A stretch of DNA of 64,000 nucleotides from Anniella stebbinsi (GCA_029215795.1 JARDYH010000002.1:294221973-294285972); one strand, 5' to 3'. Counted from the first letter of the stretch, positions 39,906-53,541 are shown. A program made the numbers and translations. Notes: generated by a model not told the origin, from the letters alone.

Positions 39906-40706
39906 CGGCTATGATGTCCTCCTTTTTGGTTTCCAAAATATGGTCACCCTAGTTAAATGGAATTTACTCCCAAGTTTACCTTAAAAAATCCCTGGGGGCA
40001 CCACCTAATGAAATGTGCTGCGCACGCTTATGAACAGACTACATGAGGATGGCTTTTGATGATCTCTCCCTTTTAGTATATTTTGCTGTTTTAAGGCCTT
40101 GCTGTCCTGACAAATACAAGGGCCAGGGTTTGCAGATGCAAATCTTTTTATATGGAGCTTTACAGTACAATAGAAACATTGTCATGACTTTGCAGAACTG
40201 GTAAGCCCTTTCCAAGACAAAAGGCTAACACAATATACATGTCCTCCTATTTGAGGTGTTTTGTATCAATAGCATACAGCAACATTTGGATGTTCTTTTG
40301 TCCAAGCAGGCTCTAAATACTCTTAATTTTTTATCTGTTTTGTAGAGCGTAACTGTGTGTCAGAAGGAAGTGGACTTTCTACGACCCCCTTGAGACAGCA
40401 GGAAGCCCATGAGTGGTAGGGATGTGTCTTTTTGTCTCCTTGTTTTGTCCTTTTGGGTAGAACATGTTGTTAGCAAATGCCCACAACACCAAGGCTGGCA
40501 TCACTGATGGTGCAAGAAGGATAGTCACAATCTCTGTGAGCTGTTTAGTTTATTTTCAGAATTTGATTGATTTCCCTAATGAAGGATCTCACTGGTCCGA
40601 AACACATCAGGCTAAAAATACATTATTCTTGTTGGCACCTTTTGAGAAGAGGTTTCTCTTTTTTTGGTTCCTTGCATTTCATAGGTGATTTTCCCACTGC
40701 ACCGGA

Positions 40707-40799
40707 CTTCCCCAACTTGGGGCCCTTCAGTGAGCATGGTAACCAAGGATGATGGAAGTTGCAGTCCAACACAATTGGAGGGTACCAGGTCGGGGAAGG
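40707..40799. repeat. Foldback family F1 copy
   Basis: 'ttccccaacttggggccctt' pairs with 'gggtaccaggtcggggaagg'. It is shorter than the 24964 copy. Confidence 0.7.
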
Positions 40800-41084
40800 C
40801 TGCTCTATAGATATCACTTCTAGGTAGGAATAAGCAGTATACAAATCATTGTCCACTCTCATGAACAGACACATCTATTTTGTCACATGTACACACACTG
40901 GAAACTGCAGCTAATGGCCAGTCATTTCACTAAGGCTCTTGCAGAGAACAAGAAACACCAGTTTTCTCAATTATTTTTAATCCAATCAAGGCTAGTAGCG
41001 TTACAGCCAATATGTCCATATTAATCCATTAGTCAGAAAGGAGCATCCTTTGCTGCAGAGAGGAAGAGGCATAACTTTACATAG

Positions 41085-41222
41085 AGAACATAGGAAGCTG
41101 CCTTATACTCGGGATCTCTAGGGTTTTAGACAGGGGTCTTCTCCGGACCTAGCTGGAGTTGCCAGAGACTGGACCTGGGATGTTTGGCATGCAAGGACTG
41201 TGCTCTATCACTGAGTTATGGG
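41085..41222 (-). mobile_element. tRNA-derived SINE, antisense
   Basis: 'ataggaagctgccttatact' opens it and 'tgctctatcactgagttatg' closes it, the inverse of the tRNA-like head. Confidence 0.8.
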
Positions 41223-41559
41223 CTTTTCCCCAAGTTATTGTTTTTCTTTCACCTTATTATTGCTGCTGCTTCTAATGCTATTTTAAATGTTAGAGGTTCA
41301 GTCTTGCTGAAGAAAGGAAAGAAAAAGGTTCATGAAATGACAGGCCTGGGCAGTGGTTCTGGAGAAGGCATTGCCTTGCTGCTCTGCACATTTCTTTCTT
41401 TTCTATTCTATACATTTCAGAGGTACACCAGTCAGTATTTAGGCACAAATTTAAGCATGCCATCCTCCACTCCACCCCCCCCCCCCCCCAGCTCATTTTC
41501 TTTTTTTTAAAGTTATTAAAATGGCAAATGCAGCTGGGGGGATGGTCACAATGACACAG

Positions 41560-41830
41560 TTCATATGTAACAACTCACAGGCTGTTTAACACACGGGTTG
41601 TTGGGGCCACAAGCAATTAAGAATGCTGACTCACACCAACTTACTGCTTCCATTTTGTATCTGATTTAACAAACAACCCTGCAATGTGATGGTTTGTTGT
41701 TGGGTTAAAACACTGGTTCACCCCACCCTCAAAAAGCCAGAGTGTTGGGTTCGGATGTCACGCCAAGCAACCCAGAAACTAGGTGTTCTTGGGTTGTTTG
41801 CTAAACCAGATGCAAGGTGGAAGTGGCGAG
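41560..41830. repeat. Diverged foldback, GGGTTGTT family
   Basis: 'aacacacgggttgttggggc' and later 'cttgggttgtttgctaaacc', with 'aacaaacaaccctgc' between, pair in several ways. Ends are not defined. Confidence 0.45.
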
Positions 41831-42009
41831 TGGGCAGGAGCATCCATGGATTAATTAACCCAAGATTGATCATTAAGGGTGAACTGGGTCAGTGATGTTA
41901 CAAACACTCGCCAAAAGGTGTTCATGATGCTTGAAAAAATCCAAAGGAAATAAGTAATAGGTGCAAACAATAGAGTTTATTATTCATAAACTCTTCCATT
42001 TGGAAACTA

Positions 42010-42080
42010 TTACTTTGGCTATAACCTAATAGCTTTCGTTATTGGGTGGTATAGACATGTAATGCATGCATGCATGCATG
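42010..42080 (+). mobile_element. L2-like LINE 3' tip
   Basis: 'agctttcgttattgggtggt' plus 'atagacatgtaatgcatgca' matches the LINE tail text at 300-340 and 13249-13290. Tail unit (GCAT)n. Confidence 0.6.
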
Positions 42081-42345
42081 ACTTATTTCCTTTTAGTTCT
42101 GAGTTATTGGTTTTTATCTTCAATTGTTCTCATGACACTTGTATAACCACAATAAACATGACTACTGGAAAAGTAATGAGAACTGTGCATTTCCCTAATA
42201 GCAGCAAACTTGCAACATGAATGCTGAAACTTCAGAGAGGATGTACTAGCTGGGTGAGTGATAGTAATATTGAAAGGCTTTTGCAAATCCTCCTTCCAAT
42301 AATGAATGTGCTAATATGGAAAGCTTTATCTCAATTTATATACTG

Positions 42346-42424
42346 AGCAATCCTATACATGTCCACTCAGAAGTAAGCTCCAGGGAGTCTAATGAGAGTT
42401 ACTCCCAGGGTATAGGATTGCAAC
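42346..42424. repeat. Foldback family F2 copy
   Basis: 'gcaatcctatacatgtccac' pairs with 'gggtataggattgcaacc'; 'aagtaagctcc' and 'gagttactccc' lie inside. Confidence 0.75.
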
Positions 42425-43122
<698 letters not shown>

Positions 43123-43530
43123 CTAGGAAAAAGGAGAAAGAATCATCAACACATTAGCTTTGTGTTAGGGCAAAACACTTCCTTGGTAACCACGTTCGTT
43201 TGGACGTTCCCAGTTTTAAGAAAACACTACCAGAATTTATCTTCATATGGCTGATGACTCAAAGCTTTAACAGAAAAAAACATTCGTTATTGCTTACAAA
43301 AACATAGTCATGTGTGAAATCCAGGACTTATTTGCAATAGTAATGACAACCCAAGGTAGTCCATGATATAGTCAATCCTACTTGTCATCTTTTTAAAACA
43401 TGGCACCGGTTTATAGAACATGTGGATATTCCTGAGCCCCATATGAAATCTCCCCAAAGACACTGTATCGTTGATACCTGATCATTATGTGCAACTGAAT
43501 TAATACTGTTAGAAGTAGGACCTACAATGA

Positions 43531-43616
43531 AATGGATTGTATCCCAATGTCAGTCATATTAGAGGAGACTCATTAAAATTAATAGGGCTTAAGTTAGGCC
43601 AACATTGGATACAATG
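43531..43616. repeat. Foldback family F3 copy
   Basis: 'ggattgtatcccaatgtcag' pairs with 'ccaacattggatacaatg'. Confidence 0.65.
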
Positions 43617-43783
43617 TTTGCTGCAATGTATTCTCATCTCGTTAACAGGAGTATTTCTGTTCAAGGTTTCATTCAGGCAGCCACGCATTTTCTGAGCAAG
43701 TCATTCCATTTCCACCCTTCGTCACCTGCCCAGTTTTCTTTTCCAACATGCTCAATCCTTGTCACTGGGCAGTTTTTGGTTTG

Positions 43784-43852
43784 ATTTTTTTTTTTTTTTT
43801 GCAGGTGGGTGTAAAAAAAGTATGATTTTATTTATTTATTTATTTATTTATG
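43784..43852. repeat. Poly-T and (ATTT)n tract
   Basis: A T16-17 run is followed by six ATTT units 25 bp later. Confidence 0.85.
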
Positions 43853-44072
43853 TACTTCTGCAATTCCCCAAGCATTCCGATACCTCCTCCTTGTTTCTCA
43901 GTTGCCCTGTTTTGGAAACAATTGTGTCAGTATTCACCACCTGTATTTACTATTGGAAGAAGTGATGAGCAAGGTACTGTGGAATTTCTTTTGCATCTAG
44001 TTAAGATGACTATCACTAAAGTAGGGTTTTATAAAATATGATTGCTTGTTTAGTGGCCTAGTTTGTAAGTGG

Positions 44073-44470
44073 CTAGGGATGCTTGAGGAATTCGATATTT
44101 ACAAATTCTGCTGCAAATGCACTTGATCTGCAGACACACACACACAACTAATGCGCAGATTGAAATGTAATTCTTTAGATATCGCAGTTCTCTGAATTTA
44201 ATGATGCAGTTCTCAGCTTTAAAAAAAGTATCAAAATAAATTAGAAATTCAACTTTTAGGATAAAATAAATTCAGAAATAAGTATTTATAAATGCATATT
44301 TTGTTAGATAACTATGTTGAAACACCTATTTCAATACATATTATATGTGAGTTTTGTGAGAAAATGTATTTAGAAATAAACATTTATATATGAAATTTTA
44401 TGCAGATTTTTTTAAAAAAATCACACTTTCATGAAGATAGGCTCTTGAATGAACACAGGCAAAATAGACA
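44073..44470. repeat. Possible third CTAGGGATG element, right end lost
   Basis: 'ctagggatgcttgaggaatt' resembles the left end at 61277-61296. No matching right end was found before 44470. Confidence 0.4.
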
Positions 44471-44580
44471 CAGACCAGAAACAGAATAATTGTTTTATCT
44501 CCATTAATGGTTCCTAGCAGTTCAAACTTGTGCAACATTTAACTACAAGGGTACAAGCTAATATCAGTGTTCTGCATCTG

Positions 44581-44926
44581 TCTCTCTCTCTCTGTATAAT
44601 ATGTGTACGTGCATGTGCACACACACACACACACACCTGGTTCACAGATTGTGGCAACTGATATTTTCTTTTTAAAACCTGGGTGAACCTGAACCAGCCA
44701 GCATGCTAGTTCAAACAGCTCGATAGCTCCCACTTGGGTCCTCCTGCCATTAGGAGTGATGAAACAAGTGGTTGCTAAACATGACATCAGAACCTGGAAC
44801 TCTGCCTTGTCTCTGCCCTGACAAGCTAGAGTTGGGATCCTGGGTTAAACCCTAGTGGTGTGTGAACCGAGCCACACACACAGCAATTGAAAGAGAGAAT
44901 CTGGCAGTTTGAATATAGCCAGAGAG

Positions 44927-44958
<32 letters not shown>
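44581..44958. repeat. Microsatellite cluster: (TC)n, (AC)n, (AG)n
   Basis: A short TC tract (44581-44592), AC (44617-44636) and about 14 AG units (44930-44958). The bases between have no recognised feature. Confidence 0.85.
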
Positions 44959-45204
44959 CATTTTGCAGCTTGCTAAAATGGAGGAGTCTTGCAGGGCTGA
45001 AAATGCATAGTGTTGTGTTTGTAGAACCCTTGCTGCTTTAAAGACTAGCATAGTCCACCTGGCTGCCTGGTTGCTCCCATTGTCGTCTGCTCCATTTTGC
45101 ATATTTGGCAGCACAAAGAGATATCGCAAAAGTACCATAAGTCTGCAGTTCTTTTTTCCTCACAAGGCAAGTCAACCTGGAAAATGTTGTTGTAGCAATT
45201 TCCC

Positions 45205-45216
45205 CTCATAAAGGGA

Positions 45217-45253
<37 letters not shown>

Positions 45254-45972
45254 TAGTTATTTCTTACCCGCCTCTCCCTCTGGATCAAGGTGGGGAACAT
45301 TAAAAACTAATGATATAAAATAAATCAAACTGATTAAAAACATTTAAAAACTAATACATTGTTAAAATACCAATAAAACTCTTAAAATTTGACTGGGTAG
45401 GCCTGCCGGAAGAGATCAGTCTTTATAGCTTTCTTAAATTCTGAAAGACTGCTAAGTTGGCGATTATCTCTCAGTAGGCCATTCCACAGTCTGGGAGCGG
45501 CAGAAGAGAAGGTCCTATGGGTAACAGTTGTCAGCCTAGTTTTGGCTGACTGTAGTAAATTCTTCCCAGAGAACCTGAGTGTGCTGGGTGGATTGTATGG
45601 GAGAAGGTGCTCCCGCAGGTAACCTGGACCCAAACCATGTAGGGTTTTAAAGGTAATGACCAACACTTTGTACTTTGCCCGGAAACTGATTGGCAGCCAG
45701 TGGAGTGATTTTAAAGCTGGTGTAATATGGTCACCCCTAGATCACCAACCTGGCTGCCATATTTTGAACTAGTTGAAGTTTCCAGACTAGGCACAAAGGT
45801 AGCCCTATGTACAGCACATTGCAGATGTCAAGCCTTTAGGTCTTCCAACTCTAGGAAGGGGCGCAGCTGGCATATCAACTGAAGTTGATAGTAGGCACTC
45901 CTGGCCGTCGCATCTATCTGAGCTGTCATTTGGAGGGATGGATCCAGGAGCACCCCCAAGCTGCGAACACAG
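45205..45972 (-). mobile_element. L2-like LINE, 5'-truncated
   Basis: On the minus strand, the frame 45382-45666 reads VITFKTLHGLGPGYLREHLL, then RTFSSAAPRLWNGLLRDNRQ, ending RQAYPVKF. This is the same family as 27676-31010. The (AAT)n run at 45219-45253 is its 3' tail. Upstream ORF text continues, with breaks, to 45972. Confidence 0.88.
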
Positions 45973-48782
45973 TAGGTAGAGAGAAATAAAATTAGGAGGC
46001 TACTCTAACCAACCTGTGTTAATAATGCTGCAGAAAAATGAATGGCAGTACAATCATACAGGATCTTTGCTAGTTTAACAGAAACAGCTGTGCCAAATGT
46101 TGCTTATTTAAACACAGAGGTGATGTCCTACGGAGCCACAGTGGGCCAGGCCATCTGTGACCTATCTGGAAAGTAATCCTGAACATCCACAGCGATAGGT
46201 TTGCAGCGTTTAGTACTTTGTAAAGAAAGCTCTTCTGGTGTTTTGAAAAGAATGCAGCATCATGGGAAGTCTTTCAACAAATCATTGCAATCCATTAATA
46301 ACGTACTTCAGTAAAACAAGCAAAAATGGCATGGGTGACGACAGGGAAGAAAGATGGAAGCAAAAGAAAGGTCTCAGCAGTGGCAGAGCCATGTTAAATA
46401 TATTTGCCATCTCTCTCTCTCTCTCTCTCCCTCCGTCACACGCACACACCCACTTTTCTTACCCAGTTAACCATTGCCAGTGCCTGCTCCACAGATTTGT
46501 GAGGGACTTTGGGCCCCCTCAAGGGGCCCCCTCCTCCCTCAGTGAGTCTACCTTCTCACTGCCATTGTCTCCAGCTGCTACTGCTTCCCCTCCTCTTTAG
46601 CATCATTGCTGCCACTCGCTTTCTTGACAGGCAGAGAGCCAGTGAGCAAGGAGGCAGCGGCATCTACTGCTCCCCTTTCTCACCACCACTGCTGTCTAGG
46701 CCAGAGTGAGAGGCAAGTGAATAGCACATCGCAGTGGTGAAGAGGAGCAGCAGCTCCAAGGGGCTGCGCCAGTGGAGCCCTGCTGGGGTGTGGGCCCTTG
46801 TCAGGTGCCCAACCATTCCTACCCCTGATGCTGGCCCTGACCATAATTACAATAACAAAGATAGTGTAAAGGGATTATTCTGTGTTTCTCAGGAATATAA
46901 GCATAAAACCACTCTTTGGTTTTCAGAATTGACTGCATACCTGAGGCAACATGTGTCCAACAACAGCCCTATTCAGGCACTTATTCCAAACTGTGTGAAA
47001 ATAATGCATGAAGCAGGTGCAGAGCCAAGCCCTTCCTGCTCTTCCTATTCTTCGTATGTTGAGTGCTCAGGTCTAGAAGGTAATTCGAAGTCCTTTCAGC
47101 TGAAGGCATGTAGAAGCTTCTCCATGAACACTGATCATGTAGGGTTCCCAATTGTATGGCGACTTCTACTTGCATTCATCTGAAAATGTTTAGAATCTCC
47201 CTTCAGACTTTAAAAGAAACCAGTGGGGATGTCTGGGGTGAGGGTTGTGGGCAGAGGCCTCCTCCTTCTTCACACAATATTTCCACATGGTATGGAGTAA
47301 CACCTGAATAGGGCTGATGTCTTTCAACTCTAGAAAAAAACAAAATAGATTCTGAAAACAATTTCAGGAAACCCAACAACTCAAAGATGTGTTTATTTTC
47401 ACGGTCTGTTTCGGCTAGAATTTCCCCCTCTACCCAGTTAAGTGCAAGTTGCCGCTCCACCATGAGGTATACATTGTACAGAATGAACCATTTTCTAGCT
47501 GATCAAAGAAATGTATTTTGAGGTTCTTTTTAAACCAAAGCTCAATAAAATAATTAATAGAAAGATGGCATACAGAAATGGCATCTTAGCTTTCTAAAGA
47601 ACAAGACCATCCAGGATGAAAAAGAGCAGTGGATGCTGCTGTGCCCCATTCACATTGCCCTTTCCCACTGCAAGTTCATGAGAGCCACTGTCAAAGCCTC
47701 ATTTTGCAAATCTACTGATGATCTATTCGCTCACTTTTCCTCTTTCTGAGCCAATCTGTATATATTTAGCATTTGTTTATCAGTATGAGACAAGTCTCTT
47801 TAGAATGCTATCATTCTCTGTCTAATGCATAAAAAGAAACATATGGATGGACTTGATCCCACTATTCATTTTACTAGACAGTGTATTTTTAACAGAAATA
47901 ATCCCCCCTCTCTTTAGAAAGCTCATTTACACAGCCTCATGAGGCTTAGAGGATGCACCAGTCAGGAAATTAGACAAGAACAATTGCCTGTTGCAGACAA
48001 GAGTAGAACAGCAACAGGAAACTCCTGATTCCCCACATAACACACAATTAAAGCCAGTGCCACCTAGTGACTAAATGATATAATGACATTATCCACACAC
48101 ACAGCTATTCCATATTCATTAACACAGGCTTAGTCAAGACAAGCCATTCCAAGCAGTGCAATCAGCAGAAGTAAGTTTGTAGATATTTTATAGTTCCAAA
48201 GAAAGTTCTGTATACATTTAACACATTAACATTATTCATTCTTTTCATTTTTCCTTGAAGCCCAGTTTGTGTGCCAGTGAGTTATTAAATTGCATGCATT
48301 GGCTCTCATTTTCAAAGTTGTTAGATTTGTGAATATCTAATGAATTAAAACAACTAAATGCACTGCTATATTTTTTAAGCTTTGAAAAATCTAAGTCAGC
48401 ATCCAGTGCTGTGAATATGCAAGATAAACAAGGGCCACAATCCAATACAGAGGTTGAATGAAGGAGTTTGAGCACACAATTCTATGCTGGATTGGCCCTA
48501 TGCTTGCACCAACTGGGATGTTGTTGTTATTTATAATAAACTGATTTGAAAGCGGTAACATAATAAGTGATAGCTGGCGATTTTGTTGCATGAGGAACCG
48601 TTGGATTTGGCCACTCTCTCCTTCCATAAAAAGCCTGATTTTTTGATGTGATTTTCATGAACTTAACCTGTATGTCAAAAACGGAACCATTATCTAAAGT
48701 ACACTCTATCACAACTCAACTGTTGTCTCACTGTATGCTTGTCATGTGAATGCACCTCTATTTAACCACATTACCTACACAG
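45973..48782. other. Upstream intron stretch without a supported gene
   Basis: 46260-46830 is GC- and CT-rich with overlapping frames but no motif. The frames at 46734-47183 and 47203-47463 match nothing I know. A (TC)n tract is at 46411-46428. Confidence 0.4.
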
Positions 48783-48872
48783 GCTGCAATCTTACACACA
48801 CATATCTTGGAATAAGTCCCACTGAACTCAGTGGGGCTTAGTTCTGAGTAGGCATGCATAGGCTTGTGCCTT
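48783..48872. repeat. Foldback family F2 copy
   Basis: 'ctgcaatcttacacacacat' pairs with 'gtaggcatgcataggcttgt'; 'aataagtcccactgaactca' and 'tgaactcagtggggcttagt' overlap at the centre. Confidence 0.7.
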
Positions 48873-48935
48873 CATGCTGTAACAAGACTACAACAGTAAC
48901 AGCAAAAATAATCTATCTATCATCTATCTATTAAG

Positions 48936-49060
48936 AACATTTATATGCCGCTCAGTGACAGTGTTCTCTGAGAGGCTTATAATAACTATAAAACATTAAA
49001 ATACAAATCATAAAATCAAATACAAAATGCAGCATAAAAACTCAGCAATAAAGAATAAAA
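48936..49060 (-). mobile_element. LINE 3' tail fragment
   Basis: 'tatatgccgctcagtgacag' followed by an A-rich stretch, in antisense, resembles other reptile LINE tails. Confidence 0.45.
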
Positions 49061-49725
49061 TCAAGACATTCAACAGCACAAACAATTTTTAAACAGATCT
49101 TAAATTTTCAGGATTTTTTTTTTTTTTTTTACAAATCCTTAAAATACTCAAGATTTGTTTTAAAGTCTGGGAAAATAAAAATAAATAAAATTGACTTCTT
49201 CTGGTGCTGAAATAACCAACATGGTGCTCAAATAACCCAGGCATACAGGAACCCAAAGAGGCATGTTTGGGGGCTGAGGAACAAATGTTTCATAGAACTG
49301 GCTTAGGGAGTTCTTATCTCGCACCTCTGCCACAGATGCAGCATTCATAAGAAGAAACAATGGTTTTGTGTTGAACATGAAAAACCGTTTCTGAATTTTA
49401 AATGCTAACATAGTGTCCATAACACATGACAGGCAAGTTGAGGGATAGAGAGAACTCTACCTCACATACACTGATCTTCTTTCAGCTTTCCTCTTTTGTC
49501 TGCCATCTACTGAAAATGAGTCTAACTGGAGCACAACCAAGGTGAAGGGCAGAATTCCAGGCCTGGCCCCACTTCTTCTCAGACCAAAACCAGGAACTTC
49601 AATGGCAAGAAAAAGCTTCTGCCAAGCTGGCCAACACTCACGATCTTCATTCGGTGGCCTGACAGGAGGTATTATTCCACTTCCCCAAGTCTTCTTGTGC
49701 ATCTCACCATAGCAGAGAAGACTGA

Positions 49726-49917
49726 CCAGGTGACCTGTGTGCCTGCCCACTCTGCTGTCCAGGTGCTCACTGTGGATGGGCAACTGCGCTCACCTTCTTA
49801 TGCTTCTTTGAGTTTAAACCAGACTTTGGACTGAAAAGCCCATCAAATAGAGAACACCTGCAAATAGAGGTGCAAAATAGAGAACAGTCCCCTAAAAGTA
49901 AGACAGCAGGCCACCCT
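49726..49917 (-). mobile_element. TAGGGTGGCCAC-family element, partial
   Basis: It shares 'cctgtgtgcctg', 'ctgctgtccagg' and 'tcaaatagaga' with 55020-55203 and ends in 'ggccaccctat'. It is inverse to 56056-56250 and 60655-60850. Confidence 0.7.
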
Positions 49918-50108
49918 ATCACCTTGGCCTGGAAGGACAGAGCCTGCTTCTCCTCCCAAATACTGGGCTGATGGATTTAAGTATTTATGAATGTATATAT
50001 ACCACCAATCCCTGCCAGCCAGTGTCACGCGAAGCAGTGTACAATAGCACCGCTTCAAGCCTACCTGCACTCCAAACTCACCATTAGTAGAGAGTGGTCA
50101 AGAAAGGA

Positions 50109-50233
50109 TGGGGAACATGTGGTCCTCTAGATGTTGCTAGACTGCAATTCCCATCATCCCTCACCACTGATTATGCTAACTAGGTCTGAAAGGTGCCACA
50201 ACCCAACAACATCTGGAGGGCCACACATTCCCT
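50109..50233. repeat. Foldback family F1 copy
   Basis: 'ggggaacatgtggtcctcta' pairs with 'tggagggccacacattccct'. A half copy of family F4 follows at 50818-50875. Confidence 0.7.
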
Positions 50234-51639
50234 ACCCCTGAAGTATTGTCTTCCCCTGTTGCTCTCTTTTCTTGTCAGCCTATCTGTATTTTCCTGGACT
50301 GGTACAGACACTCCAAATTCAACATGACTGAAGAAACAGAAATGCAACTTTGCTCAATGGATAGACCCTTATTATCCCCAGTCCGACCAGTACTTATTAT
50401 AATTTCTCTGAAACTGCACCATTACTAAGAGATTTAAGTAGGGAACTACTTCTTATTTTGTATATATGACAGCTGAAGAAATTGAAGAAATCACAGAATA
50501 TATTTGTAACAAATTTGTTTTTAAAGAGATAAGCATCTGCCAATGATGTCTTGGTAGCAGTGACTCCTATGTTTCATTTATAGGTCCAGTATTCAGATGG
50601 ACCAGTTGTAACAGTGGCAAAACAAGAGGCGCATATTCCAGCTCCTGATCCGTGTATCATGTGCATCTGAGAAATGGCTTCCATATGTTCTTGCGTTTTC
50701 ACTGCTGGCTGAATTTAATAGAGCTCTGCAGGAATAAATATAATATTTAGCCAAATGGCTTAAATTACATCCTAACATTTTGAAATCCATGGCTACAATG
50801 TGTCTTCAGTCTTCATGGCTGGCTGGGGAATGCGGGGAATTGTAGGATTTTTTCTACCTAAACATGTGCCTTAAATATCTTAATCTGTTCATATGCTCAT
50901 ATCTAACTTCCCGAGTTTTCATCAGACTCAGATGCAAATATTAGGAGTAATTTTGAAATCTCTTGCCACTTATTTTTAGGGTTGAAAGTGTTAGTTGATT
51001 AACTGGGTCAGTGTACCAATCAAAGCTCTCATCACAGATTAAAAATAGGAGCATCAATTAGTTTAACTCAACATTCTACCCTGTCCTGCTCCTTACTGCC
51101 CGGCAGATTTGTAGTCCTACCCACTTGAATGATAGGATAGTGACACAAATCCCCTGGCTTGATAATTTATGGAATAAAGTGAAGGTAGGAGAAAGTCTTA
51201 GTAGATGATAGCAGTTGTTGGTTGCTTTGAGAACTATCTCCAGGTCTGAGAAAACAAAGAGGAGAAAATACTTCGGTGCGTGTCTGTGGTACCAAGGTTT
51301 TGTAATCTTGAAGTTTGTAAGTAACTCATAGATGTGATTTATCAGTTAAAGCAGTACAGTTCATTAGGGGAAAAAACCTTTAATTTACTGCCAACATTAC
51401 TCATTTTTAGAGTCATAAGAAGCACTGCTCTTTGATGTGCAAACTCTAGTTTTATTGGAACTTCACAAGCCCTGCTCCACAAATTCACATTTTTTACTAA
51501 AACAAATAATGGTAAACAAAGAACTCCCAGTAAAGAAACATCACTGATCTTAGAACCTGAGATGGCCATAATACTTCCTTTATAAAAATTATCTGTGGTT
51601 CACATTAATCATCATCATTTGCTCCTATATTACTAGTTT

Positions 51640-51797
51640 GGTGCCAAGGGAGTCCCAGAGCATGGTCTGAAGGCACATACAGCAATCAAGCTGAAGCTAA
51701 GCAGATGGGTCTAATCAATGCTTGGATGGGAGACAACCAGGGAACCCTGTATATGCTATCTTGAGTTGCATGGAACAAAGGTGGGGTATAAATAGAG
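51640..51797 (+). mobile_element. 5S rRNA-derived SINE
   Basis: 'gaagctaagcag' followed by 'gtc', 'tcaatgcttggatgggagac' and 'accagggaa' is the internal promoter region of 5S rRNA (compare GAAGCTAAGCAG and TACTTGGATGGGAGACC). The tail 'gtggggtataaatagagtaa' is unlike 5S rRNA and marks a SINE rather than a 5S gene. Confidence 0.8.
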
Positions 51798-53541
51798 TAA
51801 GTCACAATGGTCTTGTGCTAGGTAGCTCGATCAACCAAGGCCTATCTTGGTTGATTGCTCCCCTCCCTTCCCACCAAGAAGGAGTAAACTTAAGGAGAAG
51901 GAGCTAGAAATTCCACATGCAGCTCAACCATGTCGAGTGGAATCCACAGCAGCTCTAATTGAAGATATATTACATGAAGAATGACACAAATCCAAGTGGT
52001 GGGAGCGTGACAACTCAGGCCATAATCAATTGATGTAAAGAATAGCACAAAGGTACTAATGGGCTACCAGTGCTGGTCCTCACAGTGTAGCTCCACCTCC
52101 TGAAGGCAAAAACAGCCATTGGGCATTCTTGCACCAACACTTGAAGGGCTCGGGGCTTGGTCATTGTTACAGCAACCAGACCCACAACTATGCACTGGGC
52201 TGCATCCTAGAAAGGGTAAAAAGTGACATCTCCTAAGGACAGGCGGTGGTTTACAATAAACCTGGCATTGCCAAAAAAGACAGCAATTCTCCTCTTTTGC
52301 AATGTGTAGAAAAACATAGCCATGAGGGAATTATACGACTCTCTGCTCCACAGCACTGGTTCTGCAGGCAGTGGTTTTGCAGGGGGATAATGTAGAGAGA
52401 ACCACAAGATAGCCATGCAGTGGAGACTGGTGTTTCCTATGTCAGTGGGACAATGAATCTGCGCTGGGTTTCAGTCATAAACTGCCAGAACTCTAAAGTA
52501 GCTATCCAAGGTGCTGAAACCTATCCCCAAAACAGGTTCAGCACCTTAGATAGCTCCTTTACAGTTCTGACTAAAACCCACTGACATCAAAGCCACCAGC
52601 CTCTCCTGCTTTCATGCCTTGATTGAGCAAGATTCCAAGACCTAGGCATACCTTCGTGGATAGATGTTGAGCTGAAGCACTGCAGCACTGGAGCCTGGCA
52701 ACACTGGAACCCTCAATTCTGATCCTACACTTCAATGGCACCACACAAGAGATCACAGGCATCAACTGATAATCCTGTTTATTCAAACTCCTGTTTATCT
52801 CAACATCTTGCACAGTTCTGCCATATTCACTCGGATAAATTCACCTGTGCTACTCTTAGAGACATTGCTACAGATCCAAAATCTCTAGCAGGCATTAGCA
52901 GCAACATTGAATTGGCAGCTTAATAAAGCAAGCTGGCAGAAGCAACTACAAAGATTTATGTCACGATCAGACAGCTAAGCTGGGGCGGAAATAGGCAGTT
53001 GGAGAAATTTGCTTTATTCTGGTATTTGTTCCAAACACTTTTCCTCCAATAAGGGGAAAAATAGAATAAAAAGGGAACAAACACATTTGCTCTGTCTGGA
53101 CTGGTTCTAAAAGTTGTAATATGGTTAATTCATAATACAGCATACATTGTGTTCCATACCCCAAACAGAAGTTTTAAATGTCTCTGACTTTTCAAAAAGG
53201 CATTTGTATCCAGCCAGACATTTTCTTCTTTATTCCATTATAATTTACAGCTCTCTCTTGGAATATCACACATTATCCACATGGCACTTAGGGAGATTTG
53301 CCTGGCACAGAAAGATGTCTTTCCTACCCCAGGGACATACCAATGATAGGCCTGAATGAAAGCCTGGTTAAATAAAGCGTGAATTCCCCTAGTTCCAATT
53401 GGGATTTGGATCAAACTAAGGGTTACTTTATTATCCATATATCATATGCTAACTGTTTAATTGATTTCAGGTTTGTCTCTAGTTGCAAATTTTTGCCCCT
53501 TTTCATAATTTACCAGTAAAGTACATTTGCCCTGATTCTAT
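51798..53541. other. Upstream intron stretch without a supported feature
   Basis: Short frames only. An inverted pair 'gctatccaaggtgctgaa' and 'ttcagcaccttagatagct' at about 52500-52555 forms a hairpin. Nothing else. Confidence 0.4.

Larger units (their letters stand above)
37743..40032. mobile_element. hAT-like DNA transposon, 2.29 kb, non-autonomous
   Basis: CATAGGCGTGCGCA at the left and inverted CATAAGCGTGCGCA at the right match at 13 of 14 positions. AACAGACT flanks exactly at 37735-37742 and 40033-40040, an 8-bp target duplication typical of hAT elements. A 17-bp direct repeat, GGCACCACCTAATGAAA, sits near both ends (37779-37795 and 39997-40013). Inside are a palindrome array (37838-38284), a G-rich GGGCAGC-type minisatellite (about 38440-38650), a CR1 fragment (39063-39300), a foldback (39286-39416) and short tandem repeats (39800-39905). 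I see no transposase. Confidence 0.85.

Noticed and set aside
46734..47183. 149-residue plus-strand frame
   Set aside because: No recognisable domain, low-complexity composition, and no splice or promoter context; treated as chance.
49457..49783. 108-residue minus-strand frame
   Set aside because: It overlaps the partial TAGGGTGGCCAC-family element and has no known motif.
51640..51797. Functional 5S rRNA gene
   Set aside because: Only the promoter-like core matches; the 5' and 3' parts diverge and a SINE tail follows.
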